Assembly (NCBI RefSeq): GCF_014204515.1
Contig: NZ_JACHLI010000052.1
Coordinates: 1-34,367, forward strand
Reading direction: 5' to 3'
Source: Pseudomonas nitroreducens
GTDB taxonomy: Bacteria > Pseudomonadota > Gammaproteobacteria > Pseudomonadales > Pseudomonadaceae
Length of the DNA: 34,367 nucleotides
Positions 15,768-24,625 of this stretch are shown here, piece after piece; positions within the stretch are counted from its first letter, which is position 1; each line of letters begins with the position of its first letter. A program made the translations under genes and the position numbers. Under the pieces are notes generated by a model. That model did not search any database. It saw nothing but the letters and a program-made list of their open reading frames with translations, and had not been told where the DNA came from.

Positions 15768-15793
15768 GGCAGGAGCGCGCTCCTGCAAAAGCA

Positions 15794-17959
15794 TCAGGTC
15801 GATGGATTGAGCGGTACGAGGACGCTGAAGGTGATGATGCCATCGGCCTGCTCCACCTCGATGTGCCCGCCATGGGCGCCGACGATCGCCTGGGAGATGT
15901 ACAGCCCGATACCGAGCCCGCTCTTGTTGCGGCCGTGGCCGGGGACATCCTGCTTGAAGGGCACGAACAGGTTGGCCAGGCGCGCTTCATCCAGGGCTTC
16001 GGCTTCGTTGAGGATGCTCAGCCGCGCCCAGTCTTCCTCGCGGCGCAGTTCCACCAGCACCGGGCGGCCGGGACGGCCATGGTGGCGGGCGTTGCTCAGC
16101 AGGTTGGCGGCCACCTGCAGGTAGCGGTCCGGATCGACCGCACCCTGGACGCCGTCCTCGATGGCGGTCTCGATGGACAGCCCCGGATAGGCCACGTCGG
16201 TTTCCTGGACGATGTCGCGGACCAGTCGCGAGAGGTCGGCGGCCACCGGTTTCACCGTCATCCCGCCGCCGCTCTGCAGCCGGCTCATTTCCAGGATCTG
16301 GCTGATCAGCCGCTCCATGCGGCTGCTGGAATAGGTGATGTGCTGGCGCAGTTCGGCGTTGCGCACATCGCTGGAGGACAGCATGGCGGCGGCCATGGAG
16401 ATGGACTGCAGCGGGTTGCGCAGGTCGTGGCCGAGTACCGCGATCAGGCGCTGGCGCATGCGGTCGATCTCGCCTGCGCGGTTCAGGCACAGCTCCACCA
16501 GTTCGGTGCGCAGCTTCTCGGCGATGCTCAGGTCGATACCGGTCCACGGCGTGGAGCGGCCCTGCACCACTTCTTCCCAGGCCTCGAAGGAGCCGCGCGG
16601 AGTCAGGCGGGAACCGGATGGCCCGGTCTTGAGAATCTTCTCCGGCTTGCCGCCCCAGCGGATGCGGTGCACCTGCTCCTGGCGCAGCCAGACGATCCAG
16701 CCCGACTCCTGGCGGTGGAAGCGGATCGCCAGGGCGCCGCAGTAGCGCGGGTCGTACTGCTCGGCGGCAGGTTCCAGGCGGCGGTCGCTGTGGAACAGGT
16801 CGAGCTCATCGTCCTGCTGCAGCTGGGCGACGATGGAGACCGCCAGCGCCTCGAAGTCGCCGCCGATGCTGCTGGTGCGTCCACCCAGCATCACCACTGC
16901 GCCGTCGCACGGCAGCAGGTCGGCGACGCTGGCGCCGGGGCGCGTCAGGGCGCTGAGCAGGTCGTCGGAGTCGCGGGTGCAGCGCAGCAGTGCCTGCTGG
17001 CGCTCGGAGGCCTGGCGCAGCAGTTCGCTGGTGCGGCTCTGCTCCAGGCGCTCGACCATCGCGCTGCACACCTGGGAGAACACCTGGAACGACATGCGGA
17101 TCGGGTAAGGCACCAGCTTCGGGCTCATGTGGTGACAGGAGAACAGGCCCCAGAGGCGTCCGCCGACCACGATGGAAATGCTCATCGATGCGCGCACGCC
17201 CATGTTCGCCAGGTACTCGCAATGGATCGGCGAGACGCTGCGCAGGGTGCTGAAGCTCAGGTCGAAGGGCCGGCCGCTGCGCGGGTTGAGCGTGGGCTGC
17301 ACGTTCACCGGCTGGTAGGCGGCGTCGCCGATCAGCCGTACCGGGTTCTGCAGGTACAGGCGGCGCGCCTGGGCCGGGATGTCCGAGGCCGGGTAGCGCT
17401 GGCCGAGGTAGCTCTCCAGGTCTTCGCGGCGGGCTTCGGCGACCACCTCGCCGGAATCGTCTTCGTTGAAGCGGTAGGCCATGACCCGGTCGTAGCCGGT
17501 CATCCGCCGCACCTCGTCGGTCACGCTGACCAGCAGGCTCTCGACGTCGTTGCGCAGCTGCAGTTGGCTGACCAGGCGCTGGGCGTTGAGGGCGAAGGTG
17601 GTGAAGGAGGCGGCGCCCGAGGCGCGGCGCTCGAATTCCAGGTAGAAGACGCCGTCGTGGCTGTGGCCGATCACGTCGAAGAAGCGCCGGCCGATCCGTG
17701 CCTCGACGCTGTTGACCCACGGGCCGTCGGTACGCAGGCCTTCGGCGAGCATGGTCAGCACGTTGCCGCCGACGTCTTCCTCGGCCAGCGGCAGGCCGAG
17801 TTGCGGAGCGATGCCCAGCAGCAGGCCGAGGTTGTCGCTAAGACCCAGCACCTGGCCCTGTTCGTCCAGGGCGATCAGCGCCCCATGGGGCTGGATGGCG
17901 CCGGGCAGATGGATGGGTTCGTCTTCGCAGTTGGCGAGGGTGACCGTCGGCTCGCTCAT
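15794..17959 (-). CDS. bphP: BphP, bacteriophytochrome histidine kinase
   Basis: This 721-residue red/far-red photoreceptor kinase has the biliverdin-attachment Cys11 near the N-terminus (NCEDEPIH). A PAS and a GAF domain follow (PASDIPAQARRLY and SPIHCEYLANMG), then a PHY domain with the tongue motif PRGSF. The histidine kinase has H511 in VLGHDLRNPLQS and an ATPase with N-box LLSNARHHG and G2 box GLGIGL. The usual G1 motif [DN]-x-G is NEA here, so ATP binding may be altered. It overlaps bphO by ATGA. No response regulator is adjacent; in P. aeruginosa AlgB has been reported as its partner. Its position between ybiI and the urease cluster is not the PAO1 arrangement (PA4117). Confidence 0.92.
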   Translation of the reverse strand: MSEPTVTLANCEDEPIHLPGAIQPHGALIALDEQGQVLGLSDNLGLLLGIAPQLGLPLAEEDVGGNVLTMLAEGLRTDGPWVNSVEARIGRRFFDVIGHSHDGVFYLEFERRASGAASFTTFALNAQRLVSQLQLRNDVESLLVSVTDEVRRMTGYDRVMAYRFNEDDSGEVVAEARREDLESYLGQRYPASDIPAQARRLYLQNPVRLIGDAAYQPVNVQPTLNPRSGRPFDLSFSTLRSVSPIHCEYLANMGVRASMSISIVVGGRLWGLFSCHHMSPKLVPYPIRMSFQVFSQVCSAMVERLEQSRTSELLRQASERQQALLRCTRDSDDLLSALTRPGASVADLLPCDGAVVMLGGRTSSIGGDFEALAVSIVAQLQQDDELDLFHSDRRLEPAAEQYDPRYCGALAIRFHRQESGWIVWLRQEQVHRIRWGGKPEKILKTGPSGSRLTPRGSFEAWEEVVQGRSTPWTGIDLSIAEKLRTELVELCLNRAGEIDRMRQRLIAVLGHDLRNPLQSISMAAAMLSSSDVRNAELRQHITYSSSRMERLISQILEMSRLQSGGGMTVKPVAADLSRLVRDIVQETDVAYPGLSIETAIEDGVQGAVDPDRYLQVAANLLSNARHHGRPGRPVLVELRREEDWARLSILNEAEALDEARLANLFVPFKQDVPGHGRNKSGLGIGLYISQAIVGAHGGHIEVEQADGIITFSVLVPLNPST

Positions 17960-18564
17960 GCCGGGACCGCCCGCTTCGGCGCCGCGTCGATCACCCAGTC
18001 GCGGAACGAGGTGAAGGCGCGCACTGCTGCGGCCTGGGCGAGGGCGATGTCCGCGGGGCTGTTGACGTGTTCGGCGAGCAGGCGCTGGAAGCTGCTCCAG
18101 CGTTCGCCGGTGTGCTCGCCGTAACCCTGCAGCCAGCGCAGGGGCAGCGGGTCGAGGGAGGTCTTCAGGCGCTTGTAGAGCACCCGTCCGCCCAGGGTGG
18201 CGCCTTCGGCCACGTAGGCGATGCCAAAGGCTTCGGCCAGGCAGCCGGGCGTCGGCGCGTCCGGGCAGTCCGTTGCAGCGGGGGCGGCGCCGGCCTGCAG
18301 GTCGGCTTCCAGCCATTGGCTCTTGCCCTGGCGCAGGGCGGCGTCGGCGTCGTCCGGCCAGGCCGGCCAGAGGGCCGACTCCAGCGGGCGCATCCAGCCC
18401 AGTACACGGGCGGCATGATCGAGGTAGTCCTGGCGGGACAATGGGCCGGTGAGTGGCGAGCGGCCGTCGAGCTCGGCGTGCAACGCCTGGGTGGCGGCGC
18501 GTAATGCGGCCAGCGCGGGCGAGATGCCCGGGCGTTCGTTCATTTGCGAAGTCATCGCCGTCAT
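17956..18564 (-). CDS. bphO: BphO, heme oxygenase making biliverdin
   Basis: This 202-residue bacteriophytochrome-associated haem oxygenase opens haem to biliverdin, the BphP chromophore. The likely proximal haem ligand is the His in QALHAELDGR (about residue 29). The second half carries the family EAFGIAYVAEGATLGGRVLY stretch. Its TGA overlaps the bphP ATG, implying coupled translation. Possible starts are ATG at 18564, 18555 and 18543; the first is kept because GTGGA lies seven bases upstream. It matches PAO1 PA4116 in family. Confidence 0.9.
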   Translation of the reverse strand: MTAMTSQMNERPGISPALAALRAATQALHAELDGRSPLTGPLSRQDYLDHAARVLGWMRPLESALWPAWPDDADAALRQGKSQWLEADLQAGAAPAATDCPDAPTPGCLAEAFGIAYVAEGATLGGRVLYKRLKTSLDPLPLRWLQGYGEHTGERWSSFQRLLAEHVNSPADIALAQAAAVRAFTSFRDWVIDAAPKRAVPA

Positions 18565-18714
18565 CGCGGGTCCACTCTACGTCTTTGAGCAGCAGAGCAT
18601 AGCAGTACCGGGATAGGACATGTCTGATGGAATCTGATCGAAATGTCAGGTGTCTGCGGGGTGGGAGCTGGCATCGAGCGTGCCTGCCATGCAGCTCTGG
18701 CGACACAGGTTTGC

Positions 18715-18865
18715 GTAGGGGCGGACTGCGTCCGCGATGGCCCACCGCTGCTGGAAATCATCGCGGATGAATCCGCTCCTACGGTCGCGAATTTGGCCTG
18801 GACGATGTCGCTGCCATTCAGCTACGGCGCCACAGGTTTGCGTAGGAGCGGACTACGTCCGCGAT
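18715..18865. repeat. REP pair and a third REP upstream of bphO
   Basis: REP units lie at 18715-18738, 18759-18783 (inverted) and 18842-18865. Together with a terminator at 18887 they fill most of the 18565-18929 gap. No gene is visible there; a promoter for bphO should lie at about 18565-18700, but none could be fixed. Confidence 0.85.
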
Positions 18866-18886
18866 GGCTCGCCGCAGATAAAAGAA

Positions 18887-18913
18887 TGCCGCCGCACCTG
18901 AGGTGCGGCGGCA
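18887..18913 (-). terminator. Intrinsic terminator of the autotransporter gene
   Basis: A 12-bp perfect stem TGCCGCCGCACC / GGTGCGGCGGCA has a 3-base loop and is followed on the minus strand by TTCTTTTATC. It is 17 bp past the autotransporter stop. Confidence 0.88.
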
Positions 18914-18929
18914 AGGGTTCACGGCGCGG

Positions 18930-21602
18930 TCAGAAGTTGACCTTGAAGCCCACCGTCACCGCCTGGTCGCGGTAGCCGTTGTCGCCGTACTGGTGGCCCA
19001 CTTCACCCCAGACGTTGACCCGACTGTTCACCTTGCTGGTGGCGCCGAGTTTCACTTCGAAGATGTCGCTGGCGCCATCCATCTCGAACTTCGTGCTGCC
19101 CATCTTGGCGCCGAAGTCCTTGGAGTTGTGGATCCAGTTGGTCTCGACATAAGGCTCCACACCGTAGGTGTTGGCGAAGCCGCCTTCCTGGTTGCTGCGC
19201 ACGGCGGCGCGGGCGCCCAGGCGGGTCATGAGGTTGCCGTCGCCCTGGCCGGTGACCCTGGTGCCGTTGGCCTCGCGGTGGCTGTCGGCCTTCACGCCCA
19301 TGTATACCACCTGCGCCTGGGGCTGCACGTAGTAGCTGGCGCTTTCGGTCTTCGCCACTTCGAAGGTCTTGCCGGCCTCGATGGAGGCGGTGATGCCCTT
19401 GGCGTCGTATTTCTCCTTGGCCAGTTGCTCGCCGCGCACTTCGGCGTCGAAGTCGTTCCACAGCACCCAGCTGTCGACGTAGGCGCCGTTCTCGTCATCG
19501 CGGTTCTCGTACCAGGTGCCATAGACGCCCAGGCTGTAGCCGTCGATCTCGCCGCGGGAGCGGTAGCCGGTGATGCGCGATTTGGTGGTGGAGTTGCCGT
19601 TGGCGTAGCCGGCCATCACGCCGACCACCCAGTCGCCGTTGTCGGTCTGCTTGCGGTACAGGTCGCTGCCCAGTTGCATGACGTAGCGGTTGGCCTCGGT
19701 CTTCAGCTGGCCGGTGCTGTCTTCCCAGCGGGTCGAACCATCGACGTTGCGCATCCACAGCATCGAGGTGACTTCCTTGCCGGTGTCCGGATCGACGTAG
19801 GTCAGGTTGCCGGTACGGTCATGCAGGCGGTGCAGGAACATCGTGTTGGCCGCCGCGAGGTTGGCGGTGTAGCTGCCGCCTTCGGGCTGACGCACGCGGT
19901 CGCTGTCGCCTGGCTTCGGCGCCGGATCCACGGGACCGGGCTGCTCCGGCGCAGGATCGACCGGATCGGGGTCTTCCGGGGTCGGGTCGACCGGGCCCGG
20001 CGGATCGACTGGCGGCGGATCGACCGGTGGCGGATCAACCGGCGGCGGGTCAACGGGTGGCGGCTCCTCCGGATCGGGTTCGGTCGGTTTGTACGAGGTC
20101 AGGTACCAGTCGCTGTCCGCGCCGGTGGAGCCGACGAAGCTGCCGCCACGGCGCAGCACGTACTCGTAGCCGCCCTCGGTGATCCGGTCGGATTTGAACT
20201 CGCCGGCCGAGGTGCCGCCGACGGTGATCATCTGGATGCCTTCCAGGGTCTCGGCGCCGGGGCCGTCGGTATTGTTGACGGTCACGCGGGTCTCGCCCGA
20301 GGTGTTGCCGGTCACCGCCAGCTTGTCGGTCTCGGAGGTGTCGTCACCCAGGTAGGTGTTCATCACCAGGTGGCCGCCGCCGCTGAAGTTGCCATCCACG
20401 GTCAGCGTCTTGTAGGTGTAGGCGCCGTGTTCGTCGTGGCGGTCGTAGACCAGCTGGGCGCCATCGGTGAGCGACAGGTTGGTGAGGTTGGAGTTGCCGG
20501 TCATGAACCAGTGGCTGGCAGCTCCGTCCATGGCCAGGTCGATTACGCCGTCGGTGGCGGTGCTGGTGGTGCCGTTGAGGTAGGAGCCGGCGGCCATCTT
20601 CAGGTCCAGCTTGCCGAGGTTCTCGGCATACAGCGCGGCACCCTTGCGGTTGACGGCGTCGTCGGCGGCGCTGCTGTCGATCCGGTACACAGCCGCGTTC
20701 TGCGAGACGATGCTGGAGTCCGCGCCGTTGGCGGCCATGGCGCGGTTGCCGTCGGTGACGGTGACCTGGGTATCGCCGTAGAGATTGACCTTGCCGCCGC
20801 GCATGCCGTTGAAGTCTTCCAGGGTCTGCACGTAGATGCCGTAGGCGTTGTTCTTCTCGGTGGTGATGTGGGTACTGCCCAGTTCGATGACGCCGCCGCG
20901 GTTGGCGAAGACCGCGTGGGCCGCTGAACCCTTGGTGGTGATGGTGCTGCCGTTGCCGATGCTGACCTGTGCATCGCCCTTGTAGGTCAGGTAGTCGGTA
21001 TTGCGGTTGCCGGCATACACGGCATAACCGTTGCCGTCGCTGGTGTTGCTGCCCGAGGCGCTGGTGGTGATGGTCGCCCCGCTGCCGAGGATGATGGTGT
21101 TCACCCCGCCATTCTTGGAGGTGTTCGCCCGCACGCCCATGCCGGAGGTGTCGATGCTGGCATCGTTGCCGATGGTCACCGTGGAGTTGACGGCGTTCTC
21201 GGTGACGTTGATGCCGTCGGCGGAAAGACCCTTGGTGACGATGGTGAGCTTATCGATGGAGATCAGACTGGTGCCGATGTTGGCCTGGATGGCATCGGCT
21301 TTGTAGCCGCTGAGGGTGCCGGAGGCCACGCCGGTGCTGATGACGGCTTCCTTCACGTCGTAGCGGCCGTTGTTGCCGTAGATGCCGAAACCGGTCAGCG
21401 GCGCCATGCTGCCGCGGACATTGCCGGTGTCGATCTCCAGTTTCTCGACGCCGCTGGGCAGGCCCCAGTAGACCGATTCGTTGCAGGTATAGGTCTTGCC
21501 GTCCTCACTGGTCGTGCAGGCGGCGCTGGCCGTGCCGACCTGGCCGATCACGGCAATGGCCAGTGCGACGTGCGTGGCCAGAAGAGTTTTCGAAAAGCGC
21601 AT
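18930..21602 (-). CDS. Type Va autotransporter with pertactin-like passenger
   Basis: This 890-residue protein has a signal peptide cleaved near TASA-A (residue ~27). A repetitive, Gly/Thr/Asn-rich passenger (about 28-500) follows, predicted to form a beta-helix. A linker of PPPVDP repeats spans about 505-565, and the C-terminal beta-barrel (about 620-890) ends in the aromatic VGFKVNF, as expected for Bam recognition. Two cysteines (C29 and C40) lie just after the signal peptide. No protease triad or RGD is apparent, so adhesion is a guess. AAGGAGGT before the ATG gives strong translation. It has its own terminator. Its position beside bphOP and away from known PAO1 order suggests acquisition. 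Confidence 0.88.
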   Translation of the reverse strand: MRFSKTLLATHVALAIAVIGQVGTASAACTTSEDGKTYTCNESVYWGLPSGVEKLEIDTGNVRGSMAPLTGFGIYGNNGRYDVKEAVISTGVASGTLSGYKADAIQANIGTSLISIDKLTIVTKGLSADGINVTENAVNSTVTIGNDASIDTSGMGVRANTSKNGGVNTIILGSGATITTSASGSNTSDGNGYAVYAGNRNTDYLTYKGDAQVSIGNGSTITTKGSAAHAVFANRGGVIELGSTHITTEKNNAYGIYVQTLEDFNGMRGGKVNLYGDTQVTVTDGNRAMAANGADSSIVSQNAAVYRIDSSAADDAVNRKGAALYAENLGKLDLKMAAGSYLNGTTSTATDGVIDLAMDGAASHWFMTGNSNLTNLSLTDGAQLVYDRHDEHGAYTYKTLTVDGNFSGGGHLVMNTYLGDDTSETDKLAVTGNTSGETRVTVNNTDGPGAETLEGIQMITVGGTSAGEFKSDRITEGGYEYVLRRGGSFVGSTGADSDWYLTSYKPTEPDPEEPPPVDPPPVDPPPVDPPPVDPPGPVDPTPEDPDPVDPAPEQPGPVDPAPKPGDSDRVRQPEGGSYTANLAAANTMFLHRLHDRTGNLTYVDPDTGKEVTSMLWMRNVDGSTRWEDSTGQLKTEANRYVMQLGSDLYRKQTDNGDWVVGVMAGYANGNSTTKSRITGYRSRGEIDGYSLGVYGTWYENRDDENGAYVDSWVLWNDFDAEVRGEQLAKEKYDAKGITASIEAGKTFEVAKTESASYYVQPQAQVVYMGVKADSHREANGTRVTGQGDGNLMTRLGARAAVRSNQEGGFANTYGVEPYVETNWIHNSKDFGAKMGSTKFEMDGASDIFEVKLGATSKVNSRVNVWGEVGHQYGDNGYRDQAVTVGFKVNF

Positions 21603-21979
21603 TGCAACCTCCTTGCCGCCGTCGTCTCGCGACGATGCGGGGCATGTTTCCAGCGCCGGGAGCCGTTCTTGGCTGGTGATCGCAAGAGCGTGCTTGCGGA
21701 TCGGTTCCTGCTTTCGCTGGACGATGGCGCCTGACGGGGCAGGCCTGGGGAGGGCAGGGCCGTGAAGTTTCGAGCCCTGCCCAATCCGCTGCGGAGGGGG
21801 CGCGTCGGATCAGTGGGCTCATTGTTCAGAAAGCGTTCAGGTGGCCGAATAAGACAAATCTCAATCGGCCGGCGGCGGGGTGGCGGAGGGGAAAAGTCTT
21901 GATTCAGGGCAAGACGAAGGCGGACCGGGCATTGCGCACCGGCCCGCGAGCAGCCCGCTCGGTCAGAGCGGCTGCACGG
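21603..21979. other. Gene-free region between the autotransporter and ureC
   Basis: This region should hold the autotransporter promoter and the end of the urease transcript. A GGCCGA / TCGGCC inverted repeat with a 16-base AT-richer spacer lies at about 21843-21870 and may be a control site. CGAGC / GCTCG near 21946-21962 is a weak hairpin after ureC. No gene and no T-tailed terminator were found. Confidence 0.4.
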
Positions 21980-23680
21980 TCAGAAGAGGAAATAGCGCTG
22001 CGCCATCGGCAGCACCTGCGCCGGCTCACACCAGAGCAACTCTCCGTCCGCGCGCACCTGGTAGTTCTGCGCATCGACCTCGATGTGCGGCAGGTAGGCG
22101 TTGTGGATCAGATCGGTCTTCTGCACGCTGCGGCAGCCCTTCACCACGCCGATGGTCTTGTGCAGGCCCAGTTCGTGGTGCACGCCGCTCTCGAACGCGG
22201 ATTGGCTGATAAAGGTCAGGCAGGTGGCATGGCGGCTGCCACCGAAGCTGGCGAACATCGGCCGGTAGTGCACCGGCTGTGGCGTCGGGATCGAGGCGTT
22301 GGCGTCGCCCATCAGGCTGGCGGCGATGGCCCCGCCCTTGAGGATCAGGCTCGGCTTCACGCCGAAGAAGGCCGGGCGCCAGAGCACCAGGTCGGCCAGC
22401 TTGCCCACTTCGATGCTGCCCACTTCATGGGCCACGCCGTGGGTGATCGCCGGGTTGATGGTGTACTTGGCGATGTAGCGCTTGGCGCGGAAGTTGTCGT
22501 TGCGCGCGCCGTCGCCGGGCAGCGCGCCGCGCTGCTGCTTCATCTTGTCGGCGGTCTGCCAGGTGCGCGTGATTACCTCGCCGACACGGCCCATGGCCTG
22601 GCTGTCGGAGCTGATCATGCTGAAGGCGCCGAGATCGTGGAGGATGTCTTCGGCGGCGATGGTCTCGCGGCGGATGCGTGACTCGGCGAAGGCCACGTCC
22701 TCGGCGATGCTCGGGTCCAGGTGGTGGCAGACCATGAGCATGTCCAGGTGCTCGTCGATGGTGTTGCGGGTGAAGGGCCGGGTCGGGTTGGTCGAGCTGG
22801 GCAGCACGTTGGCGAAGCCGCAGGCCTTGATGATGTCCGGCGCGTGGCCGCCGCCGGCGCCCTCGGTGTGGTAGGTGTGGATGGTGCGGCCCTTGAAGGC
22901 GGCCAGGGTGGTTTCGACGAAGCCGGATTCGTTGAGGGTGTCGGTATGGATCGCCACCTGCACGTCGAGGCGGTCGGCCACCGACAGGCAGTTGTCGATG
23001 GCCGCCGGGGTGGTGCCCCAGTCCTCGTGCAGCTTCAGGCCGATGGCGCCGGCGCGCACCTGCTCTTCCAGCGGCAGCGGCAGGCTGGCGTTGCCCTTGC
23101 CGGTGAAGCCGATGTTCATCGGGAAGGCGTCGGCTGCCTGGAGCATGCGCGCCATGTGCCACGGCCCGGAAGTGCAGGTGGTGGCATTGGTGCCGGTGGC
23201 CGGCCCGGTGCCGCCGCCGATCATGGTGGTCACCCCGCTCATCAGCGCCTCTTCGATCTGCTGCGGGCAGATGAAGTGGATGTGCGTGTCGATGCCGCCG
23301 GCGGTGAGGATCATGCCTTCGCCAGCGATCACTTCGGTGCTGGCGCCCAGGGCGATGGTGACATTCGGCTGGATGTCCGGATTGCCGGCCTTGCCGATGG
23401 CGGCGATGCGCCCGTGCTTGAGGCCGACGTCAGCCTTGACGATGCCCCAGTGGTCGAGGATCAGCGCGTTGGTGATTACCGTGTCGACCACCTGGGCCGC
23501 GCACAGCTGGCCCTGGCCCATGCCGTCGCGGATGACCTTGCCGCCGCCGAATTTCACTTCCTCGCCGTAGACGGTGAAGTCCTTCTCGACCTCGATCCAC
23601 AGGCCGGTATCGGCCAGGCGCACGCGGTCACCGACGGTGGGGCCGAACATGTCGGCATACGCCTGGCGGCTGATCTTCAT
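21980..23680 (-). CDS. ureC: UreC, urease alpha (catalytic) subunit
   Basis: This 566-residue subunit carries the di-nickel site of urease (urea to ammonia and carbamate). All ligands are present: H133 and H135 (THIHF), carbamylated K216 (GLKLHEDWG), H245, H271 and D359 (ISSDSQAMG). The flap has C318 and H319 (VCHHLD). Numbering is one less than in the Klebsiella enzyme. It is the last gene of the ureD-led operon and is separated from ureB by 112 bp holding a large perfect inverted repeat. It acts with UreA and UreB in the cytoplasm and needs UreDEFG for nickel loading. Confidence 0.96.
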   Translation of the reverse strand: MKISRQAYADMFGPTVGDRVRLADTGLWIEVEKDFTVYGEEVKFGGGKVIRDGMGQGQLCAAQVVDTVITNALILDHWGIVKADVGLKHGRIAAIGKAGNPDIQPNVTIALGASTEVIAGEGMILTAGGIDTHIHFICPQQIEEALMSGVTTMIGGGTGPATGTNATTCTSGPWHMARMLQAADAFPMNIGFTGKGNASLPLPLEEQVRAGAIGLKLHEDWGTTPAAIDNCLSVADRLDVQVAIHTDTLNESGFVETTLAAFKGRTIHTYHTEGAGGGHAPDIIKACGFANVLPSSTNPTRPFTRNTIDEHLDMLMVCHHLDPSIAEDVAFAESRIRRETIAAEDILHDLGAFSMISSDSQAMGRVGEVITRTWQTADKMKQQRGALPGDGARNDNFRAKRYIAKYTINPAITHGVAHEVGSIEVGKLADLVLWRPAFFGVKPSLILKGGAIAASLMGDANASIPTPQPVHYRPMFASFGGSRHATCLTFISQSAFESGVHHELGLHKTIGVVKGCRSVQKTDLIHNAYLPHIEVDAQNYQVRADGELLWCEPAQVLPMAQRYFLF

Positions 23681-23697
23681 ACTCGATCCTCTTTTTG

Positions 23698-23778
23698 GGC
23701 GGCAGGCTTCAGGCTGCAGGCCTCAGGTAAAAGCATTGGTTCTGGTTGCTCGTGGCCTGCAGCCTGAAGCCTGCCGCC
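23698..23778. repeat. Perfect 25-bp inverted repeat between ureB and ureC
   Basis: The arms at 23698-23722 and 23754-23778 are exact reverse complements (beginning GGCGGCAGGCTTCAGGCTGC) around a 31-base loop. In the ure mRNA this would form a very stable stem-loop between the two cistrons, 17 bp upstream of the ureC start codon region. It is probably a dispersed repeat inserted into the operon. Confidence 0.85.
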
Positions 23779-23792
23779 TGTAGCCATGACTC

Positions 23793-24098
23793 CTACAGCG
23801 CCCCCATCACCCGCCCCGCAAATCCATACACCTTCCGCTCGCCCGCCAGTTCCACCAGCTCCACCTCGCGGCTCTGCCCCGGCTCGAAGCGCACCGCGGT
23901 GCCGGCGGGGATGTTCAGGCGCATGCCGCGTGCCGCATCGCGATCGAACAGCAGGGCATCGTTGGTCTCGAAGAAGTGGTAGTGCGAGCCGACCTGGATC
24001 GGCCGATCTCCGCTATTGGCCACCGTCAGGGCGAGCGTGCGGCGGCCGACGTTGAGTTCAATCTCGCCGCTCTGGATGTCGTATTCGCCAGGGATCAT
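23793..24098 (-). CDS. ureB: UreB, urease beta subunit
   Basis: This 101-residue structural subunit has the family pattern MIPGEYDIQSGEIELN, the HYHFFETNDALLFDR segment and a C-terminal YGFAGRVMG. It packs against UreC and carries no catalytic residues. Its ATG overlaps the stop of the upstream GNAT gene (ATGA at 24095-24098), implying coupled translation. Confidence 0.95.
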   Translation of the reverse strand: MIPGEYDIQSGEIELNVGRRTLALTVANSGDRPIQVGSHYHFFETNDALLFDRDAARGMRLNIPAGTAVRFEPGQSREVELVELAGERKVYGFAGRVMGAL

Positions 24099-24625
24099 GG
24101 TTGAGCCTTTGAAAGTGTCTTGTAGTAGATGGCAGTGGCGCGATAAGTGCCGTCCGGACTACAGGCGTAATCGGGAAGATTGCCGGCATGGGTGTACCCC
24201 AGCGTCCGGTAAAAGGACTCCGCTTCGCTGCCAGCCTCGGTATCCAGGTAGAGCAGGCCTCGCTTGAGCTCCTTGGCTTCCAACTCCAGACACTGCATCA
24301 ACTCCCGAGCGATGCCGCGTCGGCGCGCCTTGCTGTGCACCAGTAGCTTTTGCACTTCGGCGCGATTAAGGCCATTGGGCTTACGGCACAGGTTCAATTG
24401 CACGCTGCCCACTACTTGGCCGTTTTCGAGTGCTAGCCAGACCTGCTGCTCGCCCTCCTGCATGGCGGCCTGTACCTGATCGAAATAGCGACTTGCGTGG
24501 GCCTCATCAAGGTCGAACAGAAAGCCAACCGAAGCACCGTTTTCCACGGCATCGAACAGCAACTCGCGCAAGCATGTTCGGTGGGGGTAAAGGTCTTGAG
24601 CGCAGAGTCGCGTGATTGTCAGCAT
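24095..24625 (-). CDS. GNAT acetyltransferase inserted in the urease operon
   Basis: This 176-residue protein has a complete GNAT fold. The acetyl-CoA loop motif is RRRGIA (in HSKARRRGIARELM), preceded by VQKLLV and followed by the FYRTLGY strand. It is fused into the operon by overlaps at both ends: its start overlaps the stop of the preceding acetyltransferase (TGATG) and its stop overlaps the ureB start (ATGA). From memory, PAO1 has only one GNAT gene between ureA and ureB, so this is an extra gene. Its GC content is visibly lower (roughly 60%) than its neighbours. The substrate is unknown. Confidence 0.85.
   Translation of the reverse strand: MLTITRLCAQDLYPHRTCLRELLFDAVENGASVGFLFDLDEAHASRYFDQVQAAMQEGEQQVWLALENGQVVGSVQLNLCRKPNGLNRAEVQKLLVHSKARRRGIARELMQCLELEAKELKRGLLYLDTEAGSEAESFYRTLGYTHAGNLPDYACSPDGTYRATAIYYKTLSKAQP

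Noticed and set aside
18617..18650. Quorum-sensing lux-type box before bphO
   Set aside because: GACATGTC is an 8-bp palindrome, but the surrounding bases do not fit the 20-bp las/rhl consensus well enough.
17960..18745. Long open frame joined to the front of bphP
   Set aside because: It is the shadow of bphO in another frame. BphP starts at 17959 with the chromophore cysteine near its N-terminus.
18903..20927. Large plus-strand open frame opposite the autotransporter
   Set aside because: It is an antisense shadow with low-complexity Val/Ala/Gly/His composition; the minus strand encodes a complete signal peptide, passenger and barrel.
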